64,000 bases of DNA from contig NZ_FOEE01000008.1 of the NCBI RefSeq assembly GCF_900110555.1, positions 124,001 to 188,000 of the forward strand. Reading direction: 5' to 3'. The notes under the pieces are model-generated. The model made no database searches and was not told the origin of the DNA. It saw only the letters and a program-made list of their open reading frames with translations. The position numbers and the translations under genes were made by a program. Shown piece after piece: positions 47,304 to 53,411 of the stretch. Source of the stretch: Trujillonella endophytica. Its GTDB lineage: Bacteria; Actinomycetota; Actinomycetes; Mycobacteriales; Geodermatophilaceae. The stretch's first letter is position 1; every line of letters begins with the position of its first letter.

Positions 47304-47645
47304 ATGACCGAGGACAGGGACACCATCCGCCGCGAGTTCGGCGAGGCGGTGAACATGACCGCCGGGGAACTGGAGCGGTGGCTGCGGAGCGACGAGTCGC
47401 GGTCGGTCGGGCAGAAGGGGGGCGGCTCGGGGGAGTCCACCGGGCACGAGTCGGGCCGCCGGATCGTGGAACTGCTGCGCACGTCGAAGGCCGACCTGAC
47501 CGACGACGACCTCGCGCACATGCGGAAGGTGCACGGCTACGTGCAGCGACATCTCGCGCAGGAACCCACGAAGGAGGACGTGGAGTCCTCGAGGTGGCGG
47601 TACTCGCTGATGAACTGGGGTCACGACCCGCTGAAGAAGAGGTAG
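47304..47645 (+). CDS. DUF3140 family protein
   Basis: A 113-residue soluble, charged protein. ELERWLRSDESRSVGQKGGGSGESTGHESGRRIVELLR and the ending SSRWRYSLMNWGHDPLKKR are typical of DUF3140, small proteins related in pattern to DNA-binding or stress-linked proteins of actinobacteria. The function is unknown. Start GTG or ATG at 47304 follows GGGAGGACGC. It is 6 bp upstream of the methyltransferase gene, so the two are probably cotranscribed. Confidence 0.8.
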   Translation: MTEDRDTIRREFGEAVNMTAGELERWLRSDESRSVGQKGGGSGESTGHESGRRIVELLRTSKADLTDDDLAHMRKVHGYVQRHLAQEPTKEDVESSRWRYSLMNWGHDPLKKR

Positions 47646-47651
47646 GCCCCG

Positions 47652-48428
47652 ATGCGGCGAGACGATCCCCGGCGCAACGACCTGGCGCAGTACGACGAGC
47701 TCGCCGACCAGTGGTGGGAGCCGGCCGGCGGGTTCGCCATGCTGCACTGGCTGGCCGCCGCCCGTGCCGAGCGCATCCCACCGGCGGTCGAGCCGGGCGC
47801 GGTGCTCGTCGACCTGGCCTGCGGGGGTGGGCTCATGGCCCCGCACGCGGCGCGGCTCGGATACCGGCACGTGGGGGTCGACCTCAACCTCGCCGGCCTG
47901 CGGACCGCGCGGGAGCACGGGGTGCTCCCGGTGCGCGCCTCGGTGCTGGCGGTGCCGCTCGCCGACGCGTGCACGGACGTGGTGGTCGCCGGGGAGGTGC
48001 TCGAGCACGTCGAGGACGACGTCGCGGTCCTCGCCGAGTGCGCCCGCCTGCTGCGCCCCGGAGGCACGCTGGTGATCGACGCGATCGCCGACACCCGGCT
48101 GGCCGGCTGGGTCGCCGTCGACCTGTTCGAGCGGATCCCCGGGGGGCCGCCACCCGGCATCCACGATCCGGCGCTGTTCGTCGACCGGCGCCGGCTGCTG
48201 GCGGCCGCGGACCGGCTCGGCCTGGACCTGCGGCTGGTCGGGCTGCGCCCGTCGGTGCGCGACCTGGTGGCGTGGCGGAGGGGGCGGCGGGACGGCGTGC
48301 GGATGCGGCGGATCCCGCTGACGTCGGTGCTCTTCGCCGGCTACGGGGTGAAGCGCCCACCCGGGCCGGATGCGCACGACCCGGTGAGGCGGCACGGATC
48401 GTCGTCCGCGCTTACCGTCGAGAGATGA
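47652..48428 (+). CDS. Class I SAM-dependent methyltransferase (UbiG-like)
   Basis: A 258-residue methyltransferase: QYDELADQWWEPAGGFAMLHWL at the N-terminus resembles UbiG-type enzymes; VLVDLACGGGLMAPHAARLG is SAM motif I, and GEVLEHVEDDVAVLAECARLLRPGGTLVIDAI motifs II-III. It lies just upstream of a type III polyketide synthase (gap 40 bp), as methyltransferases acting on alkylresorcinol or pyrone products often do. The pairing suggests O- or C-methylation of the polyketide. Start ATG 47652 has AAGAGGTAGG upstream. Confidence 0.87.
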   Translation: MRRDDPRRNDLAQYDELADQWWEPAGGFAMLHWLAAARAERIPPAVEPGAVLVDLACGGGLMAPHAARLGYRHVGVDLNLAGLRTAREHGVLPVRASVLAVPLADACTDVVVAGEVLEHVEDDVAVLAECARLLRPGGTLVIDAIADTRLAGWVAVDLFERIPGGPPPGIHDPALFVDRRRLLAAADRLGLDLRLVGLRPSVRDLVAWRRGRRDGVRMRRIPLTSVLFAGYGVKRPPGPDAHDPVRRHGSSSALTVER

Positions 48429-48468
48429 GCGACCCGCTGAGCAGCACGGACGTCCCGGGAACGCGGCG

Positions 48469-49497
48469 GTGACCGCGGTCGTCACCGGCTCGGGGTCCGC
48501 GCTCCCCGCGTCGCTGGATCAGCAGGCCGCCTGGGACGGGTTCTTCGCCCGGCACTACGAGGGCGTCCGGGCCGCCGGGCGCATCTTCGCCGGCGCCGGG
48601 GTGCGCACCCGGCACGCGGTCGCGAACCCCCTGGACGAGGACCTCAGCGGCTGGAGCACCGGGGCGCGGATGGAGCGGTACGTGCAGGAGGCCCCGCCGC
48701 TGGGCAAGCAGGCGGTCGCCGGCGCGCTGGACAGCGCCGGGCTGGCTCCCGGGGACGTCGGCCTGTTCGCCGTCGCCACGTGCACCGGGTACGCCACGCC
48801 GGGGCTGGACATCCGGCTGGCCGCCGACCTCGGGATGCCGCCGGGGCTGCAGCGGCTGCTGATCGGGCACATGGGCTGCTACGCGGCACTGCCGGGGCTC
48901 GCCGCGGTCGGCGACTTCGTGACCGCGCGGGGGCGGCCGGCCGTGCTGCTGTGCTGCGAGCTGACCAGCCTGCACGTGCAGCCGGCGCAGCGGGACCTCC
49001 AGCAGGTGGTCGCCCACGCGCTGTTCTCCGACGCCGCCGCGGCGGTCGTCGTGCAGCCCGGCGCCGGCACGGGCCGCCGGCTGGCGGGCGTGGTCGCCCG
49101 GACGGACAGCTCGACCGCCGACCTCATGACCTGGGACGTCACCGACCTCGGCTTCCGGATGGGCCTCTCCCCGCGGGTGCCGGACGTGCTCTCCCGGCAC
49201 GTGGGCGAGGTGGTCGACGAGCTGCTCGCCGCGGCCGGCCTGCGGATCGGGGACGTCGCCGGCTGGGCGGTGCACCCCGGGGGCCCGCGCATCCTCGACG
49301 TGGTCCGCGACGAGCTCGGCCTGGCCGAGGAGCAGCTGGCTGCGTCCCGCCGGGTGCTGGCCGAGCACGGCAACTGCTCCTCGGCGACCGTGCTGCTGGT
49401 CCTCGACGAGCTGGCCGACGTGGACGGTCCCGTCGTCGTGATGGCCTTCGGCCCCGGGCTGACGCTGTACGCGGCGCTGCTGCTGCCCGCTGGATGA
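48469..49497 (+). CDS. Type III polyketide synthase (chalcone/stilbene synthase family)
   Basis: A 342-residue homodimeric ketosynthase-type enzyme. The catalytic triad is complete: Cys137 (LIGHMGCYAALPG), His269 (GWAVHPGGPRILD) and Asn302 (HGNCSSATVL). It condenses malonyl-CoA units onto an acyl starter without an ACP, giving pyrones, resorcinols or similar. The protein is shorter than plant enzymes and starter specificity cannot be read. GTG 48469 begins 40 bp after the methyltransferase stop. A membrane quinone-like lipid or pigment is a reasonable product guess, but it is inference. Confidence 0.9.
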   Translation: MTAVVTGSGSALPASLDQQAAWDGFFARHYEGVRAAGRIFAGAGVRTRHAVANPLDEDLSGWSTGARMERYVQEAPPLGKQAVAGALDSAGLAPGDVGLFAVATCTGYATPGLDIRLAADLGMPPGLQRLLIGHMGCYAALPGLAAVGDFVTARGRPAVLLCCELTSLHVQPAQRDLQQVVAHALFSDAAAAVVVQPGAGTGRRLAGVVARTDSSTADLMTWDVTDLGFRMGLSPRVPDVLSRHVGEVVDELLAAAGLRIGDVAGWAVHPGGPRILDVVRDELGLAEEQLAASRRVLAEHGNCSSATVLLVLDELADVDGPVVVMAFGPGLTLYAALLLPAG

Positions 49498-49535
49498 GGA
49501 GGGCGCGCCGACGTGTGCGCCCGACCTGCCGGTAC

Positions 49536-49570
49536 TACTCTGCGTGACACGCATCTGTGATGCGCCTCAC
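49536..49570 (+). promoter_or_regulatory. Promoter and 27-bp palindrome before the DosR-like regulator
   Basis: TACTCT (49536-49541) is a plausible -10. Directly after it GTGA (49544-49547), CGCATC (49550-49555), spacer TGT, GATGCG (49559-49564) and TCAC (49567-49570) form a nearly perfect inverted repeat centred on 49557. A protein bound here would cover the start site, suggesting repression or autoregulation. Confidence 0.5.
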
Positions 49571-49581
49571 ATGGAGAGGCG

Positions 49582-50235
49582 GTGGGCGTGCCCGGCAGAG
49601 TGCCGACCGTGCGGGTCTTCCTCGTCGACGACCACGAGGTGGTCCGGCGCGGCGTCGCGGAGGTGCTGGAGGACGACCCCGGCATCACCGTCGTCGGCGA
49701 GGCGGGCTCGGTGGCCGAAGCGCTGGCCCGGGTGCCCGCCGTCCGGCCGGACGTCACGGTCGTCGACATGCGCCTGCCCGACGGCGACGGCGCCGAGGTC
49801 TGCCGGCGGCTGCGCGAGCGCGTTCCCGGGCTGCGCTGCCTGGTGCTGACCAGCTACGCGGACGCCGAGGCGGTGGCCGCGGCGACCGCCGCCGGCGCCT
49901 CGGGCTACGTGCTCAAGCAGGTGCGCGGGGCGGCGCTCGTCCACGCCGTCCGGACCGTCGCCGCCGGCGGGACGCACTACGGCGTCGCGCCGCCGCCCAT
50001 GGCGCCGCCGCGGCCGCGCGACTCCGACCGCGCCCGCCGGCTGGCCACGCTCACCGAGCAGGAGCGCAGCGTGCTGCGGCTGATCGGGGAGGGGCTGACG
50101 AACCGCCAGATCGGCGAGCGCATGGGCCTGGCCGAGAAGACGGTCAAGAACTACACCAGCCACCTGCTCGCCAAGCTCAACCTCGAGCGGCGGACGCAGG
50201 CGGCGATCCTCGCCACGGAGCTGCGCGAGCACTGA
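49582..50235 (+). CDS. NarL/DosR-like response regulator
   Basis: A 217-residue response regulator. Receiver: [14 protein letters not shown], phospho-acceptor Asp62 ([11 protein letters not shown]), Thr-type switch LTSYAD, Lys in YVLKQ. C-terminal LuxR-type [43 protein letters not shown], with the KTVKNYTS helix typical of the DosR/DevR subgroup. It converges with the GAF-domain kinase gene (gap 6 bp), its likely partner. GTG 49582 has GGAGAGGCG upstream. Control of a hypoxia/dormancy-type set is inferred. Confidence 0.9.
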   Translation: MGVPGRVPTVRVFLVDDHEVVRRGVAEVLEDDPGITVVGEAGSVAEALARVPAVRPDVTVVDMRLPDGDGAEVCRRLRERVPGLRCLVLTSYADAEAVAAATAAGASGYVLKQVRGAALVHAVRTVAAGGTHYGVAPPPMAPPRPRDSDRARRLATLTEQERSVLRLIGEGLTNRQIGERMGLAEKTVKNYTSHLLAKLNLERRTQAAILATELREH

Positions 50236-50241
50236 CGCCGG

Positions 50242-51912
50242 CTACGGGCGGGGGACCGACCAGTGCACGGAGGTGCCCGGGGGGCCGGCGGTGACCTGCA
50301 TCCGCCCGCCACGCCGCTCGGCCCGGTCGGCCAGGTTGCCCAGCCCGTTCCGCGCGATGACCGGGGGCATGCCCCGCCCGTCGTCGGTCACCACCACGGC
50401 GACCTCGCCGTCGGACAGCACCTCGACGGTGACCCGGCTGGCCGCGGCGTGCCGCACGACGTTGGTCACCAGCTCCCGCACGGTGGCCACGACGTCGTGC
50501 ACCAGGTCGGCCGGGAGCTCCGTCGAGCTGTCCCGCACCCGGAGGTCCACCCGCAGCCCGTGGCCCTCCGTCACCGATCGCACGACCTCCGAGAGTCGGG
50601 CCCGGACCGCGGTCGGCGATCCCGCGCCGGCCTCGTGCAGCTCGAAGATCGCCGTCCGGATCCGGACGATGGTCTCGTCGAGCTCGTCCACCCGCTCGGC
50701 GATGCGGGCGGCCGCCCCGGGGGCGTCGGGCTCCAGCGACCGGCTGATCCGGTCCAGCGCCAGGCCCGTGGCGTAGATGCGCTGCACCACGTGGTCGTGC
50801 AGGTCGCGGGCGATGCGGTCCCGCTCGGCGGACAACCGGAGCTCCCGCTCCCGGCGTTGGCTGCGGGCGAGCTCGGAGGCGATCCCGAGCTGCGTGGCGA
50901 ACGCTGCCGCCAGCTCCAGGATCTCGGGGGAGAACGGCGGCCGGCCCACCTTCCGCAGGGCCACGATCGTCGCCGGCGCGGGCCGGCCGGGCAGCGGCAC
51001 GACGAGGCCCGGGCCGAAGCCGTCGGCGACCAGTTCGCGCACGACCGGCGCGTAGGGCTGGCTCTCGGCGATCGCCGTGATGTCGTCGAGGATCACGGGC
51101 CTGCCGAGCCGGTGCGCGAGGTTCAGCCGGGTGCCGGCCAGCGGCAGCCGCACCCCCTCGGCGTCGGCGCCGTCCCCGGCGGCCGCCACCACGGTGAACG
51201 CGTCCGGGTCGTCGCCCCGCGCGACGAGCACCCCGCAGAGGTCCGCCGAGGTGAGCGCCGCGACCCGCTCCACGACCTCGTGCACGATCCGCTCGGGGAC
51301 GGTGCCCGACAGCAGCGAGGTGATCAGCTCCGTGCCGGCCTGGGCCCACGCGCGCTGCCGCTCCGCCGACTCGGCCAGCCGGGCGTTCTCCACGGCGAGC
51401 CCCGCCGCGGCCGCGAGGGCGAGGACTGCCTCCTCGTCGGCCTCGGTGAACGGACCCCCGTCCCGCTTCTCCGTCAGGTAGAGGTGGCCGAACACCGCAT
51501 CCCCGACGCGCACCGGGACGCCGAGGAACGAGCGCATCGTCGGGTGCCCCTGCGGAAGACCGACGGACGCCGCGTGCGCGCCGAGGTCGTCCAGGCGCAG
51601 CGGGACGGGGTCGTCGACGAGCAGGCGCAGGATCCCGCGGCCGGTGGGCAGCCGGCCGATCCGCGCGGCCTCCTCCTCGGTCGTGCCCACGACGACGAAC
51701 CGGTCCAGATGCTCGCCGTCGGGCGCGAGGACCCCCAGGGCTCCGTACCGCGCGCCCGCGTGCTCGGTGGCCGCCCGGACCAGCGCGTACAGCGTGGCCT
51801 CCAGCCGGTTCCCCGCCGCGGCGGCGCGCACCCCGGCGGTCAGCGAGGTGATGACGCCGTGCTCCCCCGGATCGGGCGGGGACACGGCCCGATCGGCAGA
51901 GGGCGACGGCAC
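50242..51912 (-). CDS. DosS/DevS-like sensor histidine kinase with two GAF domains
   Basis: About 556 residues: GAF1 (about 30-175; GARYGALGVLAPDGEHLDRFVVVG, FLGVPVRVGDAVFGHLYLTEK), GAF2 (about 195-335), HisKA_3 phospho-acceptor ERDRIARDLHDHVVQRIYATG, and HATPase with NVVRHAAASRV and DDGRGMPP. This matches DosS/DosT, which bind heme in GAF1 to sense O2, NO and CO; the proximal His cannot be confirmed here. The start is uncertain: GTG 51910-51912 is used; GTG 51883-51885 is an alternative, and neither has a good ribosome site. It follows the universal stress gene by 16 bp. Confidence 0.88.
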   Translation of the reverse strand: MPSPSADRAVSPPDPGEHGVITSLTAGVRAAAAGNRLEATLYALVRAATEHAGARYGALGVLAPDGEHLDRFVVVGTTEEEAARIGRLPTGRGILRLLVDDPVPLRLDDLGAHAASVGLPQGHPTMRSFLGVPVRVGDAVFGHLYLTEKRDGGPFTEADEEAVLALAAAAGLAVENARLAESAERQRAWAQAGTELITSLLSGTVPERIVHEVVERVAALTSADLCGVLVARGDDPDAFTVVAAAGDGADAEGVRLPLAGTRLNLAHRLGRPVILDDITAIAESQPYAPVVRELVADGFGPGLVVPLPGRPAPATIVALRKVGRPPFSPEILELAAAFATQLGIASELARSQRRERELRLSAERDRIARDLHDHVVQRIYATGLALDRISRSLEPDAPGAAARIAERVDELDETIVRIRTAIFELHEAGAGSPTAVRARLSEVVRSVTEGHGLRVDLRVRDSSTELPADLVHDVVATVRELVTNVVRHAAASRVTVEVLSDGEVAVVVTDDGRGMPPVIARNGLGNLADRAERRGGRMQVTAGPPGTSVHWSVPRP

Positions 51913-51928
51913 GGGAGGGGGGCCGCCG

Positions 51929-52351
51929 TCAGGCGCCGCGGGCCAGGCGCCGCGCCGGCGGGCGCGGCACCGCGGGGCGCAGCAGGCGCTTGCCCGTGCC
52001 GGTGACCAGGACGAGGTCGCCACCGCGCGCGGCGCCGGACAGGGCGTCGAACACCGGGCGCTCGAGCGCCGCGGTCCGGACCCGCCCGTGCACGCCGGTC
52101 TCGCCGATCGCCCGCAGCACCTGGGCGTCGACGCGGGCGCGGGCCGCCGCCGTGGCCGCTGCCGACGGAAGGCCGTCACGGTCGTCCAGCACGCACGCGG
52201 CGACGACGGTCGCCTCGCGCCGCGCGGCTTCGTGCAGGGCCCAGACGAGGGAGCGGTAGGCGGAGGGGGAACCGTCGACGTCCACGAGGAGCGCCGGCGG
52301 CTGGCGTCGTGGCCGAAGGTGTGCGAGCCGGATCGGTTCGACGTCCGTCAT
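51929..52351 (-). CDS. Universal stress protein family
   Basis: A 140-residue single-domain UspA-like protein: ALLVDVDGSPSAYRSLVWALHEAARREATVVAACVLDD at the N-terminus, with the Asp and Ser of the family. The ATP-binding GxxGxxxxxxxxGS loop is degenerate (LVTGTGKRLLRPAVPRPPAR), so ATP binding may be lost. ATG 52349-52351 is used, although GTG six nt upstream is possible. It is upstream of the DosS-like kinase gene and probably cotranscribed. A DosR-box-like palindrome lies about 36 nt upstream. Confidence 0.75.
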   Translation of the reverse strand: MTDVEPIRLAHLRPRRQPPALLVDVDGSPSAYRSLVWALHEAARREATVVAACVLDDRDGLPSAAATAAARARVDAQVLRAIGETGVHGRVRTAALERPVFDALSGAARGGDLVLVTGTGKRLLRPAVPRPPARRLARGA

Positions 52352-52386
52352 GGTCACATCGTCACCGCGCCGCGACCGTGGGTACA

Positions 52387-52400
52387 GGGACCTAGGGCCC
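52387..52400 (-). promoter_or_regulatory. DosR-box-like site before the universal stress gene
   Basis: GGGACCTAGGGCCC matches the core of DosR/DevR boxes reported in actinobacteria (GGGAC, four spacer bases, GGCCC). It lies 36 nt upstream of the universal stress protein start, a position usual for DosR-activated promoters. Confidence 0.5.
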
Positions 52401-52467
52401 CGCTGACCTGCGGGTTCCTCAAGGCGACGATGTTCCGGAACTCGATAGGGCGTGTCGTGACGCCTCG

Positions 52468-53253
52468 TTACGCCGCCGTCGCGGAGCCGACGACGGCGGT
52501 CGCGTCGAGGTCCTCGGACCGGTGCACGGTGGCGACCAGGCCGGCCGAGCGCAGCGCCGCGACGGTCCCCGCGGCCTGTGCGTCGCTGGTCTCCAGCACC
52601 AGCACCCCGCCCGGCGCCAGCCAGTCCGGCGCGCCCGCGGCGACCAGGCGGTGCAGGTCCAACCCGTCGGCCCCGCCGTCCAGCGCCGTCCGGGGCTCGT
52701 GCACGCGCGCCTCCGGCGGCATGAGCGCGATGGCCGCCGTCGGCACGTAGGGCGCGTTGACCAGGAGCAGGTCCACCCTTCCGCGCAGCCGCCGGGGGAG
52801 TGCGGCGTACAGATCGCCGCGGTGGACCTGCCCGCCGAACGGCGCGAGCGTGCGGCCGGCGCACCGGACGGCGGCCGGATCCAGGTCGGCGGCGTGCAGG
52901 TCCAGGGGGCCGGGCAGGGCGGTCGCGACGGCGGCCCCCAGCGCCCCGCTGCCGCAGCACAGGTCCACGACGGTGCGCGCGGTGGGGACGGCGGCGACGG
53001 CGAGGTCGACCAGCAACCGGGTGCGCTGCCGCGGGACGAACACCCCCGGCTCGACCGGAACGCGCACGGCGCCGAACTGCGCCCAGCCCACCACCTGCTC
53101 CAGCGGCTCGCCGGCGACGCGACGGGCGACGAGCGCGGCCAGCGCCACAGTGGAGCCCGCGGACTCGAGCAGGACGGCCGCCTCGTCCTCGGCGAACACG
53201 CACCCGGCGGCGCGGAGGGCGGCGGTGATCGCGGCAGGATCCGGCGCGGTCAT
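52468..53253 (-). CDS. PrmC-related protein N5-glutamine methyltransferase
   Basis: A 261-residue methyltransferase. GEPLEQVVGWAQFGAVRVPVEPGVFVPRQRT is the N-terminal substrate region of the family, VVDLCCGSGALGAAVA is SAM motif I, and the catalytic tetrapeptide is NAPY instead of the NPPY of canonical PrmC. The PR[QxE]T-type region reads PRQRT. It belongs to the actinobacterial paralogue group often named putative N5-glutamine methyltransferase; the true target may not be a release factor. It lies 42 bp downstream of the tRNA-Gly gene, same strand. Confidence 0.83.
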   Translation of the reverse strand: MTAPDPAAITAALRAAGCVFAEDEAAVLLESAGSTVALAALVARRVAGEPLEQVVGWAQFGAVRVPVEPGVFVPRQRTRLLVDLAVAAVPTARTVVDLCCGSGALGAAVATALPGPLDLHAADLDPAAVRCAGRTLAPFGGQVHRGDLYAALPRRLRGRVDLLLVNAPYVPTAAIALMPPEARVHEPRTALDGGADGLDLHRLVAAGAPDWLAPGGVLVLETSDAQAAGTVAALRSAGLVATVHRSEDLDATAVVGSATAA

Positions 53254-53294
53254 TCGGGGAACTTGCCCGCCGTTCGTGCTGGTCAGGAGCGGAG

Positions 53295-53365
53295 AGCGGG
53301 TGACGAGAATCGAACTCGCACTGTCAGCTTGGGAAGCTGATGTTCTACCATTGAACTACACCCGC
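53295..53365 (-). tRNA. tRNA-Gly (anticodon CCC)
   Basis: Acceptor stem GCGGGTG/CACCCGC, D arm GTTCAATGGTAGAAC, anticodon stem TCAGC/GCTGA with loop TTCCCAA (anticodon CCC, reading GGG), T arm GTGCGAGTTCGATTCTCGTCAC-type with the TTCGATT loop, discriminator T. The 3' CCA is not encoded. It is 71 nt. Confidence 0.95.
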
Positions 53366-53411
53366 GTGCGGCACGAGCCACGGCAGACAGACTAGCAAGC
53401 CGCGGCGCCGA

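Noticed and set aside
53281-53365. Integration site at the tRNA-Gly gene
   Set aside because: No second copy of the tRNA 3' end and no integrase gene nearby were seen.
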